From contig NMRB01000444.1 of the NCBI GenBank assembly GCA_002633025.1, positions 199,329-263,328 on the forward strand: a DNA stretch of 64,000 nt, written 5' to 3'. This document shows, piece by piece, positions 36,930 to 48,400 of the stretch. Position numbers and translations under genes: made by a program. The notes beneath the pieces were generated by a model. That model had not been told where the DNA came from. It saw only the letters and a list, made by a program, of their open reading frames with translations, and searched no databases. Each line of letters starts with the position of its first letter. Positions within the stretch are counted from its first letter, which is position 1. The DNA comes from Notospermus geniculatus. Taxonomy: Eukaryota; Nemertea; Pilidiophora; Heteronemertea; Lineidae.

Positions 36930-37163
36930 AGAAAACTGGCACTGATCAGTCGCAAGCCCGCGTTCATCTCAGCGACTGAACGAAACTGGGTACAACTGGT
37001 CGTTAGAAAGTTGAAAATGTGCAACTTGCGGCGACTGGCCAAATCTCAGTTCCAGCGAGTCGCAAGGGTGCGTACATCGACCGTTTCTGGCGACTGATGA
37101 GTCGCCTCCAGTTCCAGCTAGATCCTCCCAGTCGCCAGTAGCTCAGTGGCGACCAGTTTTCCC
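36930..37163. mobile_element. Foldback built of GCGACTGG words
   Basis: The ends gaaaactggcactgatcagt and ctcagtggcgaccagttttc pair imperfectly. The interior repeats GCGACTGG, CCAGTCGC and CAGTTCCAG in both orientations. Similar words lie at 4250-4400 inside the first TIR element. Confidence 0.5.
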
Positions 37164-37305
37164 CATTCACGAGTGTGATGATGTACGCTAGGCTTCAATC
37201 TCAAGTGATTTTGTTGTGTTTCATATCTGCTGAACTTATGACCGGAATGCCCAACTCGGATCCTGCCATGATGGCGAATTACCACACCAATAGATCAGGG
37301 CATAC

Positions 37306-37730
37306 TCCACGCAGCGTTGAAATATTTTGATACTTGGACGAAAATTTTAACACTGCCATTGACGCTAGATCGCCATCTTGAAAATCTTGACGTCATCGTC
37401 GGCGGGCCGCCATCACGTGACTCGAACTTCTTTTTCAAAATGTTATTATTTTTGGCAGAAAATAATATTTATCTTGTCGAAAATGAAACAGCTACTTTAT
37501 ATTTACTCTACCGATGTTTGTATTTAATGTGTATCGGCTCTATACCTTTGTACACCTATCTACAACAGATCTATATTGTAAGCGTAGAAAACAATGTGAT
37601 GGGTAATCGCTTAACAATTGGAAGAATTTCTACTGTTTGCTCCGCGCTCGCACTACTTTTCAAGATGGAAACCTAGCGCCGATGAGTGGTGATATTCTCA
37701 GATATCGCCACCTAGCGTCAAGTTTGAGAT
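37306..37730 (-). repeat. Dispersed repeat, copy B (inverted relative to 3.4 kb)
   Basis: Reverse complement of 3399-3820 with many substitutions. A 119-codon plus-strand frame here has no counterpart in copy A, so it is probably not coding. Confidence 0.8.
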
Positions 37731-38232
37731 CAGGGCCCACCGCACAGAAAGTGCGATAGTGCTTTCGGTGCCTATCGGCGGTTTAGTTAATGGGAAAATG
37801 CGTTATAACTAACTGCCGACAGGCGCCGGTAGCAGTATCGGACGGCCCTGATTTTCAGGGCCGTAATTCTGAAGTGGCCATAGGACAGTAAAATCTTCGC
37901 ATCTTTTTAGTGCCCACCAATTTCTTATTGACCTAGGACATTTTGGGAACTTACAGGGGTACCGTTTAGCTCGTTCGATCGTAGCTCACGACATGCTTCG
38001 ATTTTCCGGCACATAATCGGTAGCCTATTTCATGGGTATCCCAAGCCTGTTTTTGCGAACTGTGCGGAGCAGTCGTGAATTTCAAACATCACGCCAACGC
38101 AACCAACTCGGTAAAAAGACCACATTAATATTACGAATTATTTCGGTAAGGTACAGCAGTTGTACATTTTGTACTCAATAATGAAATAAGTAGAAGATGA
38201 AAACACATGCTCATTTCGATTATTTAGTACAG

Positions 38233-38445
38233 GGAAAGGCCCTTTCCTCTCCTGATTTATATCAGTTCGTCGTATTTCGTTTCCTGATGTGTGCTGTTTC
38301 GTGCATGACCACAGCAAACTGTAAAATGTTCAATGTGTGCAGAGAGAAAGACCATTATAATTGTCAACTAAGTCGGAGGAGAGGTACATGTATTGAAGAT
38401 AATGAAACGTTAAAGCAGATCGGATGCAGTATGTACCAGAGAAAG
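38233..38445 (+). CDS. PAN/Apple-like exon (partial gene or gene fragment)
   Basis: A 71-codon open exon bounded by tagtacag and AAG|GTATG, both phase 0. It reads GKALSSPDLYQF, then CAVSCMTTANCKMFNVC, NCQLSRRRGTC and IGCSMYQRK. The spacing of cysteines (C-x3-C-x5-C, later C-x-L) and the N-terminal K-A-L fit short PAN/Apple domains found in many secreted invertebrate proteins. No neighbouring exon was identified; a repeat starts about 110 bp downstream. It lies in the part of the right block with no left-block counterpart. Confidence 0.4.
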
Positions 38446-38757
38446 GTATGTTTATGTTATCAGATAATGTTTCGTTAATCAACGATCAGCTAGAAAACCT
38501 ATGGAGAGAACATATGGATGTACTGAAGTATTACGTAATGAATTGGTCTAAGGACCATGTGCTCACCTGGGTGAATCTACCAGAAGAACGCACAACAAGT
38601 GTCAAGTCGATATGTTCCAGGGAAACATTACACATTCCAAAGGTTAGAACATTCTTTGTGATATTGTTTATGAGCCAAGGTAATTTTTTATGATAGACGA
38701 CTGGTAGCCATATTTGAAGTCCCATTCGGCTGCAATTTGCATGGTTGAAGTGCAATA

Positions 38758-38994
38758 TAATACAGGAAGTCGTCTTCCAAATTTTCGCAAATTTTCGAGC
38801 CCAACCGGGGTCTTCCTCAGGCACTTTCTTGTAAGAGACTACAGAAAAGACTTTTCTGTAGTCTCTTTTTTTGTCTTTTCTGTAGTCTCTTACAAGAAAG
38901 TACCTGATGAAGACCCCGGTTGGGCTCGAAAATTTGGAAGACGACTTCCTGTATTATATCATCATGTGTGTCGACTTTTGTGCTCTCTCTTTCC
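38758..38994 (+). mobile_element. Hairpin retroposon with hammerhead-like arms, copy 2
   Basis: The 237-bp insert is flanked by the 13-bp duplication ttgaagtgcaata (38745-38757, 38995-39007). Both arms keep the hammerhead core. On the plus strand CTGATGA (38904-38910) is followed by a GACCCC/GGG(C)TC hairpin and CGAAA (38927-38931). On the minus strand the first arm has CTGAGGA (38814-38820), the same hairpin, CGAAA, then AATTT-GCGA-AAATT-T, i.e. a 5-bp stem III with a GNRA-type loop before a permitted cleavage nucleotide. Stem I is poorly paired. The tail gtgtgtcgacttttgtgc is shared with copies 1 and 3. Confidence 0.72.
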
Positions 38995-39023
38995 TTGAAG
39001 TGCAATAGAGTTAAAATTTGGCA

Positions 39024-39168
39024 ACAAATAGAGGGTATCTGTATACATACTTACAAATAGAGGGTATCTGTATACATACTTACAAATAGAGGGTATCTGT
39101 ATACATACTTACAAATAGAGGGTATCTGTAAACATACTTACAAATAGAGGGTATCTGTATACATACTT
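39024..39168 (+). repeat. 29-bp tandem repeat, five copies
   Basis: Unit acaaatagagggtatctgta then tacatactt repeats at exactly 29 bp (starts 39024, 39053, 39082, 39111, 39140), with one base change in copy 4. Confidence 0.97.
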
Positions 39169-39759
39169 ACACCAAGTTACAACATTCTAGGTGCTGTTTC
39201 TTATGAGATATTGGCCACCATATATTTGATGTCAAAAAGGGTCAAAATTCGACATATCCAAAGAGGGTACCTAGATATATAAAATTTTATGTTCAAAAAC
39301 ATTCTAGTTGCAGTAATTTTATGTGATATGGTCCAAAACCAAGGTTTTGGTCCAAGGTGGCCGCTCTGCGGGCATGATTGAGGTGGAATCGCGCCGCAGT
39401 TTGCTGAGCAGATAGCGGGGACCTAGATACATAATCAGCTCACAGAAGACTCTTGGTCAAATAACCACGAAACGTGGCAAAAAATGGCAAAATTTTGAAC
39501 TTTGACTTCTGTGACCTTGAACAGTAGGTCAATAAAAAAACTAAGATATGCCGTCCTTATTAGATGTACCAATGGTAAAAAATTTGTAATATGATCCAGG
39601 AGTTATTGCACTTATGGTGTTTTTTGGTTTCGGCCACATACATGTAGTGGCCAGGTCAAGATTTGAATGGGACCGAAACTTGGTGTCGTACTGAGGTCAT
39701 CTGGCATAGTGGTACTATACGTACGAAGTTAATAGAGTTGTTGCTTATTCCTAACAGTC

Positions 39760-41480
39760 CGCGACTCGGTAGTTGTAATAAGCTGGACGCTGGAGTCTGG
39801 ACTCTGGACCCTGGAGGCTGGATTTTGCATCATTGGATTGAACCGCCTGGTTTTATATAATGAAAATATACTCAGTGAACTGACAAGGCCTTGGTGAACT
39901 GAAGTGATATGCAGGTCGCAGACAGTCTCCAAGATGCAGAGGTCAGACGGTTTCATCTTACTGTACACGTGGAGTGAACCAGAAAACAAGGAGCACCATA
40001 CTTTGTTTTATTCTGGGTTAGCGAGATTGGGTTGCAGGTTGTCAGTCTGGGTCAGATACATTAACCTGATCATCTGCGGGTATGCCTTCAAGCAAACTTC
40101 ATAGCTGTGTTTCTTCTAATTAATACTTCCAAGAAATATGAAAATCGATTTCCTGGGAATGCCCCCCCCCCCCGCACACACGTATGCCTACACCCCAACG
40201 AGCTTCACCTTCCCTGTTCACTTTGGATATTTCGATCCTCCCCAACACCGCACCCAAACCGTCCTTTTGTGGCAGTCAGAGACGGACATTGGCCCCCACC
40301 ACACCCTTAAGTAAAGCCTAGGTCACAAATGCACCGGGCCCCGTACGATTTTCCCCACCCAGCGGCTTGTGCGGAATTTAGAGACTGAAACTCGGACCTT
40401 TGAATTATGCTGAAATCGCCTCAATAGATACATGAGATAAGCGGAATTTAGACTGGATCAAACTGGGCACCGTAGAAATTGGCCAAAATGTCTGTTTTTA
40501 CTCGCCGTACGGGCCCCGGAGTGGATATGTGACGAAGGATTAACTGAGTTCATGAATACCTTTCCAGGAACTGCAGGTGGATCTCTGGTCTGGAAGGAAG
40601 TCCCTGCCACACCACCCAAGAAGAGATAGTCTATGACACTAATACAGCATTTCTCTTTTCTAAAAAATCCCCGTGTCAGGTTGACATCCTCGACGCAAGG
40701 AAACCAACCGCCGCGTAGCGGCAAATCAGCGAAGCTTGCTAATTACCTATTCGTTTCACAGTCTATCATTTTGGCCTTGGAGGCGGATTTTTGCCTGAAA
40801 CTTTGTCACCTAATACTGAATTCACAGGAGTAAGACGGGCGTTTAAACCGTACAGGATCGGTGTGTATCCGAATTCTGAAGGAAACTTATGTGAAAATTT
40901 GTCCAAAACGGGTTCGAGTGATGAGTTAGAAGCGTTTTTTGTTAACCGGCGATGAACATGTGACGTCATCAACTGGGGTATAACTTATTTTGAGCGACGA
41001 AGCTGCGTGAAAACGAATTTAGCCCATATCGCTCGCTGAATCTGTGACATCACCACTGGTGTCATGTGTAATCGCTGTTCGAAAAAGAATATAGGCCATT
41101 TTGCTATCGTGCTTGTGAAGTGAAACATGTGAAATGAAACGCTGGCCAGCGAGCCTCATGAGCCTTGGCAAAATACATGTATGTGGCATTTAGCCTGCGC
41201 CGATCTAAGACAACTAGACCCATAGGCAGCTGACTTTTGATGGCCTCCTGTGTTTCGTGTGTGGGTCAGTTAGGTTTAGGCACCGTTGCTGGGGCGTTGA
41301 CATCTGATCATGCTGATAGTGAGAGTAGGCCAGCATGGTTAGGCCAGACCTGCATGTGTGCATGCATGGTCCGTGCATTTTTATGCGGTCTCTGGTGACT
41401 GACATGACTGGTGGTGTGCATAGGCCTACTGTGCACTGATGACTCGCCATGTGTTTCGAGTCTTTCTCCCACACAATCTT
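39760..41480. other. No gene supported
   Basis: Unique sequence with a C-run near 40160. Frames are short and without recognisable domains. Around 39785-39830 the words ctggactctggaccctggag form a small local repeat. Confidence 0.4.
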
Positions 41481-41505
41481 AAATGCATAATATCATAGAT
41501 AGTAC

Positions 41506-41563
41506 ATGCTTTCGCTGCTTTAAGAGAGAACGTAGTTTTTCTCTCTTAAAGCAGCGAAAGCAT
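41506..41563. repeat. Perfect short hairpin, 25-bp arms
   Basis: atgctttcgctgctttaaga then gagaa, a short loop, and the exact complement ending agcat. It sits in sequence just upstream of where left-right homology resumes. Confidence 0.85.
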
Positions 41564-41918
41564 ACTTTATCAACAACATCGCCCATATATCATGATAAAA
41601 CCCTATGTAGCTCCTACCGGTTCAATCTTCTGGATAAGACTAATCATACATGTCATAGTTCTATTATAAGACAATCGGCTGCAGGCCAGAAATCACGATT
41701 GCGCCAGTGCCAGGTTTTGAACCGACTTTCAGGGGAGCAGGCCCGGGCGCAGATCCTTTTCATGCATACCGGCATAAACATTTACACATTCTCTCCTCAT
41801 CCTTGAGCAGGTATAACTGTTCACTTCTCTTTCCTCGCAACTTTTCCTCCAGTAGATGTCGTCGTGTGACCAAACTCAGAGATCAACAGTTACCCTCCTT
41901 CTACCAACCTTCTGAGTC

Positions 41919-42419
41919 TTAAGGGACTGTAGCAAAAGTATGTGAAGCCAAAAAAGACTAAATGATTTAGTCTCTCAGCTGACCCCCTCCCTCCCCCCGA
42001 GAGACTAAATTTGGTCAACTTTGGCTTCAACCTGGTCAGCAAGTAAATATGCCCAAGATAATTCTTGGGACCATGCGGTAGAGAGGGCTACCTTTGGTAC
42101 CATAGTCATGATTATTGCAAGTTAAGTGATGTAATTATAGACTGAATGAAATGCCACTTTCCTCCCCTCAAAGAAGACCTTTCTAGATGTATCTGCATGA
42201 GCCCTGAATTTTATACCAGCTATTGTGAAAAGAATGAAATCTGACTGATATTTGATAATGAGGAAGTTTGAATGTCGGAAGATCGTTTTCATCCATTGCA
42301 GAACATTTTATGGGTGAAGCCACTTTTTGTGAACAAGACGAAATGACCCTTGGACCCCCTCCCCCCAAACGAAAAATTTAGTTTTTTTGGCTTCAAAATA
42401 CTTTTGCAACAGTCCCTAA
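41919..42419. mobile_element. TIR element of about 500 bp, right block only
   Basis: The ends ttaagggactgtagcaaaag and cttttgcaacagtccctaa pair over about 45 bp and include ttggcttc/gaagccaa and an inner actaaat/atttagt pair. The left block is uninterrupted near 13189-13195. Flanks share aacctt. Confidence 0.65.
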
Positions 42420-42460
42420 CCTTGCATCAGCAGAACATTCAACAAGTCTTGGAGATCTTC

Positions 42461-45400
42461 TTAAGATAAAGTGGCATTCAGTACTGAAGGAATGTCTGTA
42501 GAATTGAGACTAGACGTGATATTGCCAATAAACGTTGAATTTACGAATGTTGAATTCACGAGTGTTGAGTTATCGCAACCTTCCCATACTTTCTCTGGGG
42601 TAAGCATACCTGCAAATGAATGGGATAAAATTTTAAAATTCTCTAACACATGTTGGGTCATTTTTATAAAAGTCAGCAGTAGACGCAGCGACTGACTCTA
42701 CACTGAGATTCATTCGAGTGATTTTGGCCTTCATTTGTTGACGCCATTTGCATATCCAGATGCCAACCTAAAAACCATCTTTGAAAGACGTAATTCAATG
42801 GGGATCCTAGCTACAATAGGGGGCAGCACACCGAAATCAGGTCCTATACAATGAACGCCTTTTGTGAGGAAAATTGATCAGGACCAGGATATCGGTTTCA
42901 TTTCAATAGTTTTACCCACTAGTGACACCTATTGAGGAAGTGAGCTAGGGTCTCCATTGGCAATGAACTGCATCAACACACACACAAAACAACCCAAACT
43001 TACCGGCAACTGAGGCAGTGACGAGGCAGACAATGAAACCAGCAGTCAAAGCCCTGACGGCAAGTTTGGCGAGATCACCCTTGCGTTCTGGTGCCATGGG
43101 GCCAATACCTCCGAGCTGGACACCAACAGAACTCAGGTTGGCAAATCCGCAAAGAGCGTACGTCGTAATAATCTCCGACCTCACCTGTAAAATATGCATC
43201 AGGGATACCTTAAGGGCGGCGCACACTTGCGATTTTTCGTGCGATTTTCTAGGCGACCGGCCTTGCGACCGCAGCAGCGACTGAACATATTTTTAGTTTT
43301 TGTTGACTCGTTTGCGACAAATGCTTCCTTGGAAGATCAGTGATGTCACGGATGACATCACTGATCGACCTCAAAGGTAATTATCGCATGCGACGTAGTA
43401 GTCGCATCGGTAGTCGCCCCCATTTTAGTCGCACGTGTGCACCGCCCTTTAGTTGGGAAAGAAAGAAGACAACATGAATGCACTGATATCGTCTATTCAA
43501 TAGACAATTCTCAAATTGACGTAAATGAGAAAGATCTGTGCACTTCCGCCAAAATCGCAAGCATAACCTCGGTCTGAAACTGAATGACGTGACACAGACA
43601 ACCCCAACGACAGTGACGTTGCGTCAGACTCGACCATTGCTGAATCATGGATTGCGTCACGTCAGCTGGTTTCAGATCGAGGTTGTGGTTGCGATTTCGG
43701 CAAAGTGCGCAGATCTGTGAGCAAGATCAATTTGTTTCCACTTACCGAGATTTGCGGGAATTTGCAGAGCTGACGATTCTTGATGTATTTTCCAAGTTCC
43801 TCGTAAGCGACGAACTCGTTCAGGAAGAGTTTTGTGCCGAGGAGTTCTGCAATGATTCCTGTATCTTTCCACTCGACGCCCATGATGAAAGCGATCGGAC
43901 GGAAAACGTACGAACAGATCAACTGGAAAAGGTAATAAAAGCGAATTATAATGTTATAGGACTTGACGACAGCATACCATACGCATATATTTTCGCGGGA
44001 TAATATTTCACGAATTGAACATTTTTCCTGTTTCGCATGGATTAATGTTCGCAACAAGGGCAGGGAAGGGAACTGACTGGCTTGTTGGGGAAACTTTTAT
44101 CCGTGTACAACATCCGTGTATTAACATTTGCGGCGTAAATTTTGATTTTGCGATTTTCGCGAGATTTTTACTACACATGAAAATATTTGCCTATACGGTA
44201 CATTCAAGCAAAGCAAACGTTGACACAACTGTTTTGATGCCAGACACCCATCCAAGGGTTGAAGTACTAACAGTGTTCAATGTTGCTCACTTCCATCTTT
44301 GACATGTCAGAAAACACTGCGCCAACCACTGGCACGAGGCCATGATGAAAATCTGTCAATACAAGGCCAATTTGAAGACACTCTGACCCGAATCACTGTC
44401 TGCTGAGGGTATGCCTTGTATTATGATTATAAGCACGTTAACTCACCTGGAAACTGAGTTCAGGAAAGCCCACCATGCTGCCGAGCCATGAGAGGGTGGC
44501 ATTGACGAAGGCAAGGAGGGCAAGGAAGGCGAGCAAGTTGGCAGCAATGTTGGCAACAAGTTTGATGGAAGAGGATGCACCGGCTGCAGCAGCTTCGAGA
44601 ATGTTACCCTGTTTCCTGAAAATAAAGACAAGAGATGATGTAATCTGTTTCAGAAATCAAAACGAAACCAACAATTTGCACATGTACCAATAAAGAAGAG
44701 AACTCTCCAGAATGGATCTGAAAACTAGGCTCCCACATAGCAAATTCTGATGCTGACGAGTTCATAGTCATCTGCTTGTTGGCGTCTCGTTTTCTAAGCC
44801 GAGAATTAGAACCCAGAGAAAAACTTACTCGGTTCCGCCGATGCTGATGTCGCTCTTCCCACGGAACTTCGACACACGTGTTTCAGGGTAGAACAACTTG
44901 GAGACAGCGAGAGCAACAGGTGCATTCATGACGGACGCGCAAAGCAGATGCTCAGCTGGGACCTGGGAAAAAGAAATAAACATTTTTGATTTGATTGAAC
45001 TAGGAAACATACAGTCATGGTGCCATTCACATTGGGAAGACAGAGGGAAGTTCGAAAGCAAAGAGGTTAAAATTCAATGATTTACCAGTTTACAAACACG
45101 GTTTAATTAACTAGACTAGTCACACAACCCTTTCCCACAAGATAAAGGGTCGTATTTTAGAACGTTCCTTAACATTAAGGTCGACCTTAAGTCTATTGTA
45201 AAACCATTGAGAACAATTAATAGATTTAAGGTCGACCTTAATGTTACGGGACGTTCGGCCCGTAGAGTTTGACTGCATCTTATCATCTACATGTAATTAG
45301 ATAAGATAAAGAACCCCTGATGCTTTATGTCAAGGGGTCAAATGAACTGTCACATTCACATTTACCCTACAACAGTGAGTTGAAAGGTTTCAATAGCAAA

Positions 45401-48400
45401 CAATCATCAAAGTGACCAAATCATTCGCTGGCAGTCACCATTAACCACAAGAACATGTCAGACAATCAAAACAGACAAACTAAATCGTCTGCTGACGGCA
45501 TAATTGGTAGAGATATGATATGGTGGTGATGGATGTGGGTAACATGTTATGGAAACAGAACTCTTGCTGTTGATGTATTTCAGAGTCCCAAAAGTTCAAC
45601 ACCCTGGTGAATATAGATTTTTGACCTGATGTACTGGGAGCTGTCAATCACGTGCACAAGTAATTGAAGCTAGCACTAGCAGCAGAACTGGTACTACGAA
45701 CAGAAACTTAAAGATAATGTATCACGGGCATTTTCGCGGGCCATGAAAATCACTGTTTATTTACATTTTGTTTGTTTATGTCCAGGCTTTCTTTGTCTTA
45801 TGAGTAACTTGTTGGCAGCATGCCTGTTTAGAAATTCTGTTGATTCCAAAAGTATTCATTTTGGTGGGTTGGCATGTCCCAAAAGTCAAAAATAACATAA
45901 TGTAAATGTCCATGTTTACAAACATTGAATGTAAACAATGAAGTCGTGATACATTATCTTTAAGATCTTCTGATGACAATAATATTCCACTCCAACTCCA
46001 ATAGTTTATGTTTTATGTCAACAAAGGTCAAACCATGCACTTCACTTGAACTCAATCAGACATGTCAGAGTGAATTAAAAATGTCAATTGGCAGAGCATT
46101 TCATAACTCTGATGGTCAATTTAGTCTTTAAAACGTAATTTGTGCAGGCCCACTCTCACAGGTCAGATTCTGATGCACATGACACATTCCAACAAGCACA
46201 GTTTGTGCCCTATGCTCACTTTCAAAACATTCAAACATTGGACCAAGTGTCATAAACCCTTGAATGATACAAACAGTATCATTACGCAATTTACTAGGCA
46301 TTTCGGACTGACCTCATGTGATCTTTTTGAACTAGAGATTTTATTAAAAACAAAATAGTTACGATCACTGCCAAGTTCATTAGGTTATTTGGACACCAGT
46401 ATCAGGGTCAAAAACATGGTTTGCACTGGAAGTTCAATGGGATTCAGTGACAGGCCACACTCATTAGATTGAATAAGATCCAAAGCAGACAAACTCACCC
46501 CAAACAAGATGTACGCTGCCAAAACTCCTCCAGCGATAGTCGCAAATCCTCCCGTCATCATGGCATGGAGTTCGGACAGCGTCATGTCACGAATGAAAGG
46601 CCGGACCAAAATCGGCGCCTCAGTTTGTCCAAAGAAAATGTTTCCGGCGGCTGTCAGCGACTCTGTGGCAGTCGTACCCATTGTGATTTGCATAATCCAT
46701 GCGATTTTCCCGATGACAGCTTGCATGACACCGAGGTGGTACAAAGTCGCGATAACACAACTGAAGAAGACCACAACCGGAAGAACCTGGAAAAGTCGAA
46801 TGTCAACACGGTTTGAACCACTGACCTCTCAATTTAGTTACTGAACTCAGACACTACATCAATTTGGCTACTACTGAACCACTGACCTCTCAATTTAGTT
46901 ATGGAACTCGGGCACTACATCAATTTGGCTACTATAGACCCATGCATTAAATTGGGACCAACGTTTACGAGAATTTACCACGCATGCCCTTTTCAACTTA
47001 TCACTGTCGCCAGATCCCTGCTCACTCCCACCAAATAAACATACCAGTGGATAGCTTAGAACCTTGAGATCATGATGGTAATAAAAATTTGGGAATCTAT
47101 AACTGCTCAACGGAACACTCGTGTTGGAAATCTAAAAGTTTGACTTGAAACGTTTACAAAACCTACGTGGGACGTCAATGATGTCGTCGATGTGCAGGAG
47201 AAAGCATGGGCGCTGGCCTCGCCAACACTGACGTGACGCTGCGCCTTGACTGCGTTTGGCTTGGAAACGTTGTTCCCAATCAACTGCAACGATCTATAGT
47301 TATGACCCAAAGTCTTGATAAACAAACTTATTTGCAAAGATAACTAGGCCTACATTGATGTATAGGAGACTCAAGAAACAATGCCACAATTTACTTACCA
47401 CAAATGCAAAGAAATGGGCCTTGTACTTTTCTCCAAAGATGAACTCTGAGCCATAATTGGTATAGCTAAGGAACGTCTGGATTTCATCGCCAAGGAACTT
47501 GAAGCAGACGTATCCCGCTCGCGTTCGGAGGATGAATATGGCGAGCAGGAACTGAAGACTGAGCCCCCAGACAACTGGACGCCAGCGCACCTAAAAGACG
47601 GAAACACCAAGATACAGAAAAGCACAAAATTGACACACAAAATGATAATAAGCAAGAAGTCAATCTCCAGAATTCACGAATTTTCGACCCCAACCGGGGT
47701 CTTTTTCAAGTGGAACTTTACAATCCGAAACTAGAGTTTCAGATTGTAAAGTTCCACTTGAAAAAGACCCCAGTTGGGGTCGAAAATTCGTGAATTCTGG
47801 AGATTGACTTCTTGCTTATTATCTTTTTAAAAGATGGAAACAGGGTGTAATTGTCAAAAATACTGATCTGGGAATAGGATCTATTTAAGTTAACTGGTAC
47901 AGGCCCAAGAAATCACTGGGCTGTCAGAGTGGTACAATGGAAACCTTGGCACCTGTTACATCCAGGACTCGTGGTTGGACCCGGTCTTCATGTATGTAAT
48001 GGAGGCTCTCTTTGACGCAAACGTTTTCTCTGGGCACTTCAGTTTCCTCACCTGCATTGTGTTGATGGACCTCACCGATGGAACTGCCAACATAGGCCTA
48101 GGGCAAATAGCTAGGTTTTGTATCCAGGTGTAAACAATCTGGATCCAACACCTAGCAACCATCGGTGAAGTCCAGAACTAAGGTTGCATGAAGCCTACAA
48201 TCTTTGTTACAGTTGTGTATGTGGCCTTCAGCTCTCAACTCGATTCAATATTTTTTAAAGAACTCACTGGACAGTGCGAGTGTTGACAACTACGGTATTA
48301 ACCACACCCAGACATTTTTTATTTCAAAAACATTGGCAGAAATTTACCTTGCTTGGATGAGCAGAGAAGATAAAGAGGAAACCAATGAAGAAAGCAAATC

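Larger units (their letters stand above)
38555..39745 (+). repeat. CTCACCTGGGTGA repeat family, long degenerate copy
   Basis: Starts accatgtgctcacctgggtg as does 50758, and later shares ttttgaactttgac, tctgtgaccttgaa, caggagttattgcac and ccgaaacttggtgtc with 50748-51390. It is interrupted by the hairpin retroposon at 38758-38994 and a tandem repeat at 39024-39168. Confidence 0.6.

Noticed and set aside
37317-37676. 119-codon plus-strand frame
   Set aside because: The sister repeat at 3.4 kb does not keep the frame.
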